From: Beijerinckiaceae bacterium
GTDB lineage: Bacteria; Pseudomonadota; Alphaproteobacteria; Rhizobiales; Beijerinckiaceae
Assembly (NCBI GenBank): GCA_947455285.1
Contig: CANGOK010000062.1
Coordinates: forward strand, 1 to 13,263
Direction: 5' to 3'
DNA: 13,263 nt
The notes beneath the pieces are model-generated. The model was not told the origin of the DNA. It saw only the letters and a list, made by a program, of their open reading frames with translations, and searched no databases. Positions 1-6,907 of the stretch are shown in pieces. The position numbers and the translations under genes are program-made. How positions within the stretch are numbered: position 1 is the first letter of the stretch; every line of letters starts with the position of its first letter.

Positions 1-877
1 AAAAGACGTCGCGATGATCTACGGTTCCGGTGAAGGAGACGATGTCGACCACACAGAGCCCGCATTCGCCGCGCCTGCAGTCCGACACGACGCCAACACC
101 CGCTTCTTCAAGCGCAGCGAGCATGGACTGGCCCGCCTCCACCTCCACGCTCACGCCAAGGCGGGGCGCGTGGACCGTGAAACGTTCGGAGGCGAAGCGT
201 CCGCTGGAGCCGAAGGTCTCGTAGACGAAACGCTCCGGCCTGCGCCCGCTCGCCTGCCAAAGGCTACGCGCGCCCTCAAGCAAGGAGATCGGCCCGCAGA
301 CATAGGCCTCGCCCGATGGATCGAGCTTCGCGAGTTCAGCGGCGAGGTCCATGCGTTGGCCCTCGTCAGCGGCGAAGACTTCGAGCCTGTCGCCCAACAT
401 CGTCGCAAGGTCGTCGAGAAACGGCATGGCTGCGCGCGAACGGCCCGCATAGAGCATCCGCACCTTCGAGCCGCGGCGCACAAGCCGGCCGGCCATGCCG
501 ATGAGCGGCGTAACGCCGATGCCGCCTGCGATCAGCAGATATTCAGGCGCCTGCCGCGTCAGTTCGAAATGCGTGTCGGGCTCGGCGACTTCGAGCCGTG
601 CGCCCACAGGCAAGGACCACATGTAGCGCGAGCCGCCGCGACCGGGCTCCTCGCGCTTGACCGCGATGCGCCAGCAACCGTCGACTGGCGTCTCGCCCAC
701 GAGCGAGTAATAACGCAGGTCCGTCTTGCCATCGATGATGACGCGGATGGCCAGATGCGCGCCGCTGGGAAAAGGACCCGCGCCCGCCTCCGGCTTCAGT
801 AGGATTTCGCGCACGCCTTCTGCGGCGTCACGAACGCCAGCGACGGCGGCGGCGGTCCAGTTGCGATCCGAACGCAT
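1..877 (-). CDS. VanB-type oxygenase reductase (FMN/NAD/[2Fe-2S]), 3' end cut by window edge
   Basis: This is the reductase partner of a two-component Rieske oxygenase. It would take electrons from NAD(P)H through a flavin to a plant-type [2Fe-2S] centre and on to the oxygenase, in the cytoplasm. The 292 visible codons run off base 1. Domains in order: FMN-binding barrel with RYYSL at about residues 55-59; nucleotide-binding fold with AGGIGVTPLIGM at about 117-128 and CGP at 194-196; C-terminal ferredoxin domain with Cys267, Cys272 and Cys275 (C-x4-C-x2-C). The fourth cluster Cys would lie beyond the edge, with roughly 20-25 residues missing judging from family length. The ATG at 877 follows a strong GGAGGGG ribosome site and lies 13 bases after the oxygenase stop, so the two genes are surely co-transcribed. 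The order flavin-NAD-ferredoxin is the phthalate dioxygenase reductase/VanB arrangement. The family is secure; the substrate system is not. Confidence 0.93.
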   Translation of the reverse strand, partial: MRSDRNWTAAAVAGVRDAAEGVREILLKPEAGAGPFPSGAHLAIRVIIDGKTDLRYYSLVGETPVDGCWRIAVKREEPGRGGSRYMWSLPVGARLEVAEPDTHFELTRQAPEYLLIAGGIGVTPLIGMAGRLVRRGSKVRMLYAGRSRAAMPFLDDLATMLGDRLEVFAADEGQRMDLAAELAKLDPSGEAYVCGPISLLEGARSLWQASGRRPERFVYETFGSSGRFASERFTVHAPRLGVSVEVEAGQSMLAALEEAGVGVVSDCRRGECGLCVVDIVSFTGTVDHRDVF

Positions 878-890
878 GACCCCTCCCCGC

Positions 891-1949
891 TCAGCCGACG
901 AGCCGCACGCCGCGCTTCATCTCCGCCTCAGCTTTCACCATGGCGTCGATCTGCCGGCGCGCCCACATGGCGCCCGCGTCGATGTTGAGGTTGTAGAAGA
1001 CGTGATCGGGATTCTCGTCGATGGCGCGCTGCTGAGCCTCGACGATGCGCTCGTCCTCGCCAAAGACCCTCGTGATCGCGTCGCGGATCTCGGTGGTGAC
1101 GCGCTGCTCATTGATGCGGTAGTCGCGCATGTTGCCCCAGAAGTAATGGCAGGTCTTTTCGGTCGCGGGAGTGATGGTGTTGACGACCACCATGCTAACG
1201 CCCTGCGAGCGGTCGCCCTGCGGCGCGCCAGTGCCCGTGGGGGCGACGCCAACGTCGATGGCGACTGTGCAAGGCGCCTGGAACTGGATGATCTGCCAGC
1301 GGTCCACATTGCCGGGCTTGCCAAGTTGCTTGCGCCAGAACGGGGGCGGCTCGATGTCGATCATCCAGCGTGTGACCGTGGTGGTGCGGTCGCCATGAGT
1401 CACGTCGAAGGGCGCTTCGGCCACGGCGTCGTTGCCGATGCTGGATGAGTGGATGAAGGTCTCGTGGGTGAGATCCATCAGGTTGTCGACGATGAGCCGG
1501 TAATCGCAGGCGGCATGAATGGTCTTGCCATCGCCCGCCCAGGCAGGATCGCTGTTCCAGTGGAGATCAGGCACGAGCGCAGGATCGGCCAGCGCCGGAT
1601 CGCCAGGCCAGACCCAAACGAAACGATGCCGCTCCACCACCGGGAAGCTGCGCACGGCAGCCGAGGGGTTGATCGTCTCCTGCGAGGGCATGAAGACGCA
1701 GCGCCCCTGCGAGTTGAAGCGGATGCCGTGGTAGGCGCACTGCACATTGTCGCCGATCAGCTTGCCCATGGAGAGCGGCACGAGGCGATGCCAGCACGCG
1801 TCCTGCAAAGCGACAGCGTCGCCGTTCTCGGTGCGATAGAACACCATTTTGACGCCCGCGATGGTGCGGGGCAGAAGCTCGTGGCGAAGCTCGGCATCCC
1901 AGGTCGCGGCATACCAGGCGTTCAGAGGAAACGGACGGGGGGCTGTCAT
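891..1949 (-). CDS. Rieske non-heme iron oxygenase, vanillate O-demethylase oxygenase (VanA)-like
   Basis: This 352-residue protein is a terminal oxygenase that would use O2 and electrons from the adjacent reductase to demethylate or hydroxylate an aromatic-type substrate. The N-terminal Rieske domain holds the [2Fe-2S] ligands Cys52-x-His54 (CWHR) and Cys71-x2-His74 (CAYH). The catalytic domain has the mononuclear iron motif DNLMDLTHETFIH at 155-167, giving His162 and His167 as iron ligands, with Asp159 in the position of the electron-bridging carboxylate. Length and the short catalytic domain match VanA, dicamba monooxygenase and toluenesulfonate methyl-monooxygenase rather than the larger dioxygenase alpha subunits; no beta subunit gene is present, as expected for that group. 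The start at 1949 has a modest GAGG about 8 bases upstream. It is the first gene of a minus-strand operon and is divergent from an MFS transporter. The exact substrate is not inferable, so I give no gene symbol. Confidence 0.92.
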   Translation of the reverse strand: MTAPRPFPLNAWYAATWDAELRHELLPRTIAGVKMVFYRTENGDAVALQDACWHRLVPLSMGKLIGDNVQCAYHGIRFNSQGRCVFMPSQETINPSAAVRSFPVVERHRFVWVWPGDPALADPALVPDLHWNSDPAWAGDGKTIHAACDYRLIVDNLMDLTHETFIHSSSIGNDAVAEAPFDVTHGDRTTTVTRWMIDIEPPPFWRKQLGKPGNVDRWQIIQFQAPCTVAIDVGVAPTGTGAPQGDRSQGVSMVVVNTITPATEKTCHYFWGNMRDYRINEQRVTTEIRDAITRVFGEDERIVEAQQRAIDENPDHVFYNLNIDAGAMWARRQIDAMVKAEAEMKRGVRLVG

Positions 1950-2118
1950 TTAGGGCCTCATCGGTTCGCTTCGAAATGGAAAACGGAAGACGCCATTACG
2001 CTCTCGCGGCGCGCGAAGAAAGCGAATTTCTTGCTGTAAATCATATAAAAGCGAAAAGACCTGAAAGGTCGCGCTGAAGTGGGAAAGCACCCTTTTATGG
2101 GCGAAAGACAGTGGGCGA
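1950..2118. promoter_or_regulatory. Divergent control region between Rieske oxygenase and MFS transporter
   Basis: This gap is markedly more A/T-rich than its surroundings and must hold promoters for both directions. Visible elements: a perfect inverted repeat GACCTgaaAGGTC at 2058-2070; a second, AAGAAAgcgaaTTTCTT, at 2016-2032; and a wider pair ATAAAAG (2045-2051) and CTTTTAT (2092-2098). On the minus strand, TATGAT (2045-2040) is a good -10 with CTTTCA (2067-2062) as a poor -35 at 16-base spacing; the first palindrome would cover that -35. On the plus strand TATAAA (2044-2049) is -10-like but lacks a convincing -35. A repressor or activator site is plausible, but no regulator gene lies next to this region within the window. 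Confidence 0.4.
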
Positions 2119-3369
2119 ATGATAGGGAGGGTGGGACGATGCCTGCCCATCGAGCGCCCATCGCTAAGGCCTTCTGGACACCTCCCCCCCATCGCCCTAC
2201 ACAAGTGCATGGTGTTCTTCGTCTTCATCCTCTGCGGCTTTGCGAGCGCGCTGTCCAATCGATCTATGGACCCGCTGCTGACGATGATCGCACGGGATTT
2301 CTCGATTCCGATCACCACCGCCGCCCTGCTCTCCTCCGCCTATGCCTTTCCCTACGCCTTGAGCCAGCCGGTGCTTGGCCCCGTGGGCGATTTCTACGGC
2401 AAGTCGCGGGTGCTGAAGGCTTGTTTGTGGCTGCTCGGCTTTTGCACCGTTGGCTGCATCTTCGCCCCCACCTTCGAAGCGCTGCTCGGTTTCCGTCTGC
2501 TGGGCGGCGTCGCGGCAGGCGGCATCATGCCGGTCGCCATGGCCTCGATTGGCGACAAATATCCGCCTGCGGTCAGACAACTCGCCATCGGCCGCTTCCT
2601 CACGGCGGGGCTCACCGGCATGATCCTCGGCGCAAGCCTCGCCGGCATCATGGCCATGAGCTTCGGCTGGCGCAGCTTCCTCTATCTGACCGCCGCCATG
2701 GCCTTCACGGCCGCCATCGGCGCAACTCTGCTGCTGCATGAGCCTGCCAGACCGACAGGGCACATCCGCCTTTCCGACGCCGCCACGAGCTATGGCAAGG
2801 TCTTCGCCAACCCCAAGGCCTGGTTCTGTTTCGGCACGGTCTTCCTTGAGGCCATCGCGCTCTATGGCTGCACCCCCTTCATCGGCGAATTGATGGAGAG
2901 CAACGGCCTTGGCACAGCGCGCGAGGCAGGTTTTGCGCTGGCGGGGGTCGGCATTGGCGGGCTTCTTTATTCAGTCACTCTGCCCATCACCCTGAGGCTC
3001 TTTCGCCGCACGCAGATGATGGCGATCGGGGGGAGCCTCGCCGGAGCGGGACTGCTCGGCATGGCGCTCGCCCTGCCCTGGCCGCTCATGTGCCTTGGCT
3101 TCACGGTGACGGGCTTTGGGTTCATGATGCTCCACAATTCGGTTCAGGCCGAGGTGGCGGAACTGGCGCCGACCGCACGCGCCTCAGCCTTCTCCATGCA
3201 TTCCTGCTCTTTCTTCCTTGGGCAGGCCATCGGCCCCATCATCTTCGGCTTCGGGCTGCATCATGCAGGCCGGGGTTGGCTCGTCCTCAATATGGCGCTG
3301 CTGGTGGCGACCGGCCTTGTGGTGTCACGCCTCTTCGCGCGCTATCCTTCAGCCTCAGGACGCTTATGA
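2119..3369 (+). CDS. MFS transporter (12-TM family); N-terminal frame uncertain
   Basis: This is an inner-membrane major facilitator, proton-coupled by family precedent. From about residue 31 the protein is rich in hydrophobic helices. It carries the signature loop GPVGDFYGKSRVLK at about 87-100 (motif A between helices 2 and 3) after the helix-1/2 segment FASALSNRSMDPLLTMIARDF, typical of small-molecule or drug-type facilitators. The substrate is unknown; divergence from the Rieske oxygenase suggests import of its substrate or export of a product. The start is unclear. ATG 2119 is in frame but has only a weak ribosome site, and ATG 2209 (residue 31) would begin at helix 1. The best ribosome site, AGGGAGG at 2124-2130, serves ATG 2139 in a different frame, which would join this frame if the seven-C run at 2184-2190 lost one base. 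The coordinates given use ATG 2119 as the longest intact frame. Confidence 0.85.
   Translation: MIGRVGRCLPIERPSLRPSGHLPPIALHKCMVFFVFILCGFASALSNRSMDPLLTMIARDFSIPITTAALLSSAYAFPYALSQPVLGPVGDFYGKSRVLKACLWLLGFCTVGCIFAPTFEALLGFRLLGGVAAGGIMPVAMASIGDKYPPAVRQLAIGRFLTAGLTGMILGASLAGIMAMSFGWRSFLYLTAAMAFTAAIGATLLLHEPARPTGHIRLSDAATSYGKVFANPKAWFCFGTVFLEAIALYGCTPFIGELMESNGLGTAREAGFALAGVGIGGLLYSVTLPITLRLFRRTQMMAIGGSLAGAGLLGMALALPWPLMCLGFTVTGFGFMMLHNSVQAEVAELAPTARASAFSMHSCSFFLGQAIGPIIFGFGLHHAGRGWLVLNMALLVATGLVVSRLFARYPSASGRL
2124..2141 (+). promoter_or_regulatory. Strong ribosome binding site in front of an out-of-frame ATG
   Basis: AGGGAGG at 2124-2130 lies 8 bases ahead of ATG 2139-2141, the best Shine-Dalgarno/start pair in the MFS leader. 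That ATG is in a different frame from the transporter body. Read from here the peptide begins MPAHRAPIAKAFWTPPP and reaches the run of C at 2184-2190; removing one C there continues it into the transporter frame as IALHKCMVFF. This decides between a sequencing or assembly indel, a slippage-controlled gene, or a genuine start elsewhere. Confidence 0.5.
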
Positions 3370-3376
3370 GCGCAGC

Positions 3377-4573
3377 ATGGCAGAGACTGACCTTACGATC
3401 CGGATCGCCCGTTCTTTCGCCGACATCGACCCGGCGGCATGGGACGCCTGCGCCAACCCGCCTGACTCATATGATCAGGATGAGCGGTTCAACCCGTTCA
3501 TAACCCACGCTTTCCTTCATGCCTGCGAAGCCTCTGGCTCAGCCGTGCCGCGCACTGGTTGGGGCGGCGCTCATGTGTTGGTGGAAGATGGCGAAGGCCA
3601 ATTGCTTGCAGCCGCGCCCTGCTATCTCAAGTCCCACAGTATGGGCGAATATGTCTTCGATCAGGGCTGGGCCGACGCCTATGAGCGTGCGGGTGGTCGC
3701 TATTATCCCAAGCTCCAAATCTGCGCGCCCTTCACGCCTGTGCCAGGACGGCGATTGCTCGTCGCGTCGGGGCCCCGCGCCGACGAGGCTCGCGAGGCGC
3801 TGATATCCGGCCTGCGCGGCCTCATGGAAAAGACAGAAGCTTCGTCGATCCATGTGACCTTCCTGACCCGCACGGAATGGGAGACGCTGGGCGCGCAGGA
3901 CTTCCTGCTGCGCACTAACAAGCAGTTCCATTTCTTCAACAAGGGCTATGGCGACTTCGAAGGCTTTCTCGCCACCCTTGCGTCACGCAAGCGCAAGGCC
4001 ATCAGGCGCGAGCGCAGGGATGCCCTGAGCGCAGGCGTCGAGATCGAATGGGCCACCGGCGCGGATCTCACCGAAGCTCACTGGGACGCTTTCTTCGCCT
4101 TCTACATGGACACGGGCTCGCGCAAATGGGGCCGCCCCTATCTCAACCGCAAGTTCTTCACGCTGCTGACCGAAACGCTCGCGGATCGGATCTTGCTCAT
4201 CATGGCCAAGCGCGAGGGGCGCTATATCGCAGGCGCGCTCAACCTCATCGGCGATGATGCGCTCTATGGGCGCAACTGGGGCTGCGTGGAGGAACATCCC
4301 TTCCTGCATTTCGAGGTCTGCTATTATCAGGCCATCGACTTCGCCCTTTCGCGCGGCCTCAAGCGTGTCGAGGCAGGCGCGCAGGGTGAACACAAGCTGC
4401 TGCGCGGCTACGAGCCCATCGAAACCTTCTCAGCCCACGCCATCGCCGATCCCCGGCTCGAAAAAGCCGTCGACGAATTCCTGCGTCATGAGCGGCGGGA
4501 GATGGAGCAGGTGATCGATCTCTATGCGCAGCACACGCCGTTCAGGAAGGGCGAGTTGCAGCAGGAATCATAG
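3377..4573 (+). CDS. COG3146/DUF482 family protein, GNAT-like predicted acyltransferase
   Basis: This 398-residue protein belongs to the broadly conserved COG3146 (DUF482) family, labelled as predicted N-acyltransferases related to the GNAT/Fem fold; no reaction is established for the family. Recognisable blocks: RFNPFITHAFLHACEASGSA near 37-56, the Lys/Arg-rich ASRKRKAIRRERR segment near 200, the NWGC/HFEVCYYQAIDFAL region near 300-325, and GAQGEHKLLRGYEP at about 333-346, which is the family's C-terminal signature. I chose ATG 3377 (MAETDLTIRI) because the open frame upstream overlaps the MFS gene with non-family sequence. The start lies 7 bases after the MFS stop with only a weak GAG ribosome site, so translation is probably coupled to the transporter. 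It is a cytoplasmic protein with no signal peptide or membrane helix. Family assignment is good; a role in the neighbouring pathway is only inferred from position. Confidence 0.85.
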   Translation: MAETDLTIRIARSFADIDPAAWDACANPPDSYDQDERFNPFITHAFLHACEASGSAVPRTGWGGAHVLVEDGEGQLLAAAPCYLKSHSMGEYVFDQGWADAYERAGGRYYPKLQICAPFTPVPGRRLLVASGPRADEAREALISGLRGLMEKTEASSIHVTFLTRTEWETLGAQDFLLRTNKQFHFFNKGYGDFEGFLATLASRKRKAIRRERRDALSAGVEIEWATGADLTEAHWDAFFAFYMDTGSRKWGRPYLNRKFFTLLTETLADRILLIMAKREGRYIAGALNLIGDDALYGRNWGCVEEHPFLHFEVCYYQAIDFALSRGLKRVEAGAQGEHKLLRGYEPIETFSAHAIADPRLEKAVDEFLRHERREMEQVIDLYAQHTPFRKGELQQES

Positions 4574-4594
4574 GCGAGCGGTTGATTCCTCGCC
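4564..4594 (+). other. Overlapping inverted repeats at the COG3146 gene end
   Basis: Two six-base stems compete for the same bases. GGAATC (4564-4569) can pair with GATTCC (4584-4589), and GGCGAG (4573-4578) with CTCGCC (4589-4594). The first encloses the TAG stop codon. No T-run follows, so this is not a standard intrinsic terminator. It could slow read-through or affect mRNA processing between the COG3146 gene and the solute-binding protein gene. Chance is quite possible at this stem length. Confidence 0.25.
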
Positions 4595-4636
4595 CCGCTC
4601 CGGCCAATCTGGTCGCCAATTTACGGGAGGGATTCC

Positions 4637-5650
4637 ATGCGTATCATCGCAGCCGCGCTTACCGCAGCCACGCTCATGTCATCCACCGCCATGGCGGCTG
4701 ATCAGGCGCTCATCGACGCCGCGAAGAAGGAAGGCGAGGTGACCTGGTACACGACCTCCATCGTGGATCAGTTTGTTCGCCCGGCTGCGCAGGCTTTCGA
4801 GAAAAAATACGGCGTGAAGGTCAACTTCATCCGCTCGAACGCGATCGAGATTGAGCTGCGCGTCACCAATGAATCCAAGGCTGGGCGGGTTCAGGCTGAC
4901 CTTGTCGATGGCACCACCACCTCGATCACGCTCAAGAAACTGGGCCTCGTCGAGAAATGGACGCCCAATGTAGACCTGCCCGACCGCTACAAGGACCCTG
5001 AAGGCTACTGGATGGCCTCGCAGGAATATGTCCTGATGCCCGGCTATAACACCGACCTGATCCCCAAGGGCTCCGAGCCCAAGAGCTGGCAGGATCTGCT
5101 CGACCCCAAATGGAAGGGCAAGATGGTTTGGAACGTCACGCCTTCCAGCTCCGCTGGTCAGGGCTTCGTGGGGCTGGTCCTGATGGAAATGGGCGAAGAA
5201 AAGGGCCGCGCCTACCTGGAAAAGCTCGCCAAACAAGAGATTGTGGGAATGCAAGCAGCCGCCCGCCAAGTCCTCGATCAGGTGGTGGCGGGCGAGTATC
5301 CGATCGCGCTCCAGATCTTCCACAACCACACGACCATCAGCCAAGCGCGCGGGGCGCCGGTCTATTTCCTCAAGACGGAACCGGGGATGGGCGTCGTCCT
5401 GCCCATGTCGCTAATCAAGAACGCACTGCACCCAAATGCGGGCAAGCTGCTGTTCGAATTCATCCTCTCTGAGGAAGGACAGAAACTGATGGCGGAATCA
5501 GGCGAGCTGCCCGTCCTGCCCAGCGTGCCGCCCAAGGTCGCCGCCCTGCGCCCCGGCCCCGACACGTTCCGCGCCATATACTTGCCGCCAGAAAAGCTTG
5601 TCGAAAATCTCGCCCAGTGGACGAAGGTCTATAACGAATATTTCCGCTGA
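4637..5650 (+). CDS. Periplasmic ABC-transporter solute-binding protein (COG1840-like)
   Basis: This 337-residue exported binding protein of an ABC importer captures a ligand in the periplasm. A signal peptide is clear: MRIIAAAL, a hydrophobic core, and an AMA/AD cleavage site after about residue 20. The mature protein starts with ADQALIDAAKKEGEVTWYTT, then KKYGVKVNFIR and later LLDPKWKGKM, blocks typical of the AfuA/FbpA-like family-1 cluster (COG1840), whose members bind ferric iron, thiamine, phosphonates, polyamines or small organic acids. I see no twin-Tyr (YY) ferric-iron signature near the C-terminus, so iron is not favoured. The ATG follows GGGAGG at good spacing, 63 bases after the COG3146 gene. 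No permease or ATPase gene is present in the window, so the protein is an orphan here. By context the ligand might be the substrate of the Rieske oxygenase, but that is speculation. Confidence 0.9.
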   Translation: MRIIAAALTAATLMSSTAMAADQALIDAAKKEGEVTWYTTSIVDQFVRPAAQAFEKKYGVKVNFIRSNAIEIELRVTNESKAGRVQADLVDGTTTSITLKKLGLVEKWTPNVDLPDRYKDPEGYWMASQEYVLMPGYNTDLIPKGSEPKSWQDLLDPKWKGKMVWNVTPSSSAGQGFVGLVLMEMGEEKGRAYLEKLAKQEIVGMQAAARQVLDQVVAGEYPIALQIFHNHTTISQARGAPVYFLKTEPGMGVVLPMSLIKNALHPNAGKLLFEFILSEEGQKLMAESGELPVLPSVPPKVAALRPGPDTFRAIYLPPEKLVENLAQWTKVYNEYFR

Positions 5651-5699
5651 GGCGCAGGTCTGATAACCCTCTTCCGACGCACAGCGCCGGGAGAGCCTG

Positions 5700-6122
5700 A
5701 TGAGCAGCTACGACACCAACAACATCTTCGCAAAGATCCTGCGCGGCGAGATTCCGTCCACCAAGGTCTATGAGGATGATGTCGCCCTCGCCTTCATGGA
5801 TGTGATGCCGCGCGGTGACGGCCATGTGCTCGTGATCCCCAAGGAACCGGCGCGGGGAATTCTCGACATGCCTCCCGACGCTCTCGGCCCTTTCATGCAG
5901 CGAGTCCAGAAAGTGGCCGCCGCCGCCAAGGCAGGCATGGGGGCGGACGGCCTCACGCTGCAACAGTTCAACGAATCCGCAGGTGGACAGGTGATCTTCC
6001 ACCTGCATTTCCACGTTCTGCCCCGCTGGGATGGCGTGCCCTTGAGGCCGCATTCAGGAACGATGGAAAAGCCAGAAGTGCTGGCGGCCAATGCGGAAAA
6101 GATCCGGGCCGCCTTCGTCTGA
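5700..6122 (+). CDS. HIT family protein (histidine triad nucleotide hydrolase/transferase)
   Basis: This small (140-residue) cytoplasmic HIT-fold protein is of a family that cleaves nucleoside 5'-phosphoramidates or dinucleotide polyphosphates. The triad HLHFHVL is at residues 101-107 (His101, His103, His105). His105 aligns with the usual nucleotidylated catalytic residue only if family numbering holds. Upstream blocks are also standard: NIFAKILRGEIPSTKVYEDD at 8-27 and GHVLVIPKEP at 41-50. Length is typical of bacterial HinT-like proteins. ATG 5700 has GGGAGA a few bases upstream and sits 49 bases after the solute-binding protein stop, so it probably ends the same transcription unit. Nothing links its activity specifically to the upstream genes; HIT genes are often carried passively in operons. 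A hairpin follows the stop. Confidence 0.94.
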   Translation: MSSYDTNNIFAKILRGEIPSTKVYEDDVALAFMDVMPRGDGHVLVIPKEPARGILDMPPDALGPFMQRVQKVAAAAKAGMGADGLTLQQFNESAGGQVIFHLHFHVLPRWDGVPLRPHSGTMEKPEVLAANAEKIRAAFV

Positions 6123-6131
6123 GATCAAACA

Positions 6132-6163
6132 GCAGGCCGAGGGGCTCGCCCCCAGGCCCTGCA
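6132..6163. terminator. Hairpin between convergent HIT and DUF4337 genes, possible bidirectional terminator
   Basis: In the 45-base convergent gap, GCAGGCC-ga-GGGG pairs with CCCC-ca-GGCC-c-TGC around a CTCG tetraloop, with one internal mismatch pair and one bulged C. It lies directly after the HIT stop and faces the DUF4337 stop. T-runs are weak on both sides (AAAAG on the plus strand; TGTTTG on the minus strand), so it is not a textbook Rho-independent terminator, but its placement fits transcript-end protection for both genes. Confidence 0.45.
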
Positions 6164-6167
6164 AAAG

Positions 6168-6761
6168 TTAGTGCAGCAACGCTAACACGAAGTGGGCCTT
6201 CGTATAGGCGCCGACCATGACTGCAAGGCCGCAAAGGCCCAAGCCAATCGAGCCCGCCGAGAACCACATGATCGACGTCAGCAGGGTGACAGACGAGAGC
6301 ACGATTCCCAGCTGAATAAGAAGTGAAGCGAATTCGTAGGCATGGTACTGCTCAAGAAAACCGTCACGCTTCGCTTCGATATCCTTGGCCTTCTTCATGA
6401 GCTCCTTGCGGCCCTCATTGGTGCTCGGCTCGCTTTCCCAGCGGTCGATCGTCGCCTGCCAAGTCGACAACTGCTTTTCGACCTCAGGCTTGCCCGCGTC
6501 AGCCTGCACCTTGAGCCCCTCGATGTTCGTGCGAAGCACCGTCTGACGGATCGTCTTCGCCTGGAAGAAGTTCCAGGTGTCGCTGGCCTCAATGGTAAGG
6601 CCCAGCGCGTGTGTCTGAGCAGACTTGCCGAGCATTTCAGAGACAGCGAGAAAGAGGGCGAGAACCGAAATCAGCAGACCTATCAGCTTCGAATTGCGGT
6701 TGTTGCTGTGGGCCGCCTCGTGAGTGGCCTCGTGCGTAACTTCTTCCATGGCGTCGGACAT
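6168..6761 (-). CDS. DUF4337 family membrane protein
   Basis: This 197-residue protein of unknown function resembles the DUF4337 family. Layout: a His/Glu-rich N-terminus (THEATHEAAH at 9-18); a membrane helix at about 25-45; the family-like block ALGLTIEASDTWNFFQAKTIRQT at 52-74; a charged, probably coiled-coil stretch at about 90-138, presumably outside the membrane; and two further helices at about 143-165 and 168-190. The start at 6761 was chosen over an upstream in-frame ATG (6788) because GGGAGGGAGAAG lies a few bases before it. It is a single gene, convergent with the HIT gene and 146 bases downstream of the flavin monooxygenase, with room for its own promoter. I recognise no catalytic motif. 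The early histidines might bind metal, but that is only an observation. Confidence 0.8.
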   Translation of the reverse strand: MSDAMEEVTHEATHEAAHSNNRNSKLIGLLISVLALFLAVSEMLGKSAQTHALGLTIEASDTWNFFQAKTIRQTVLRTNIEGLKVQADAGKPEVEKQLSTWQATIDRWESEPSTNEGRKELMKKAKDIEAKRDGFLEQYHAYEFASLLIQLGIVLSSVTLLTSIMWFSAGSIGLGLCGLAVMVGAYTKAHFVLALLH

Positions 6762-6907
6762 GAACTTCTCCCTCCCGGGTCGAATCAATCAGGAAACCGG
6801 AAGCTTATCTATCATTCCCAAGCCACATGGCGCGAGTCTGGCGACAGCTCCGCCATACCGTTTGCAATGACAAAATGGCGAAATGACAACGCCTTAGCTA
6901 TTCGCCC
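6762..6907 (-). promoter_or_regulatory. Gap upstream of DUF4337 gene with direct repeat
   Basis: This gap probably carries the DUF4337 promoter on the minus strand. It holds two exact copies of TTGTCATT on the minus strand (plus-strand AATGACAA at 6866-6873 and 6882-6889), spaced 16 bases start to start. Each begins with a -35-like TTGTCA. No good -10 lies at 16-18 bases from either, so the promoter assignment is weak. The end next to the gene carries the GGGAGGGAGAAG ribosome site. No terminator for the upstream monooxygenase gene is obvious. Confidence 0.3.

Noticed and set aside
14..802. Plus-strand open frame of about 260 codons opposite the reductase gene
   Set aside because: The minus strand encodes an unmistakable VanB-type reductase with flavin, nucleotide and iron-sulfur motifs; the plus-strand translation is low-complexity Ala/Arg/His-rich.
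726..2039. Two consecutive plus-strand open frames opposite the Rieske oxygenase
   Set aside because: They are antisense to a protein with all Rieske and iron ligands, have no ribosome sites and resemble no family.
3218..3376. Longer start for the COG3146 protein overlapping the MFS gene
   Set aside because: The extension is the MFS coding sequence read in another frame; family similarity begins after ATG 3377.
5651..5699. GGCGC...GCGCC inverted repeat between the solute-binding protein and HIT genes
   Set aside because: The arms are five bases with a loop of nearly 30 and no T-run, so neither a terminator nor a regulatory structure is supported.
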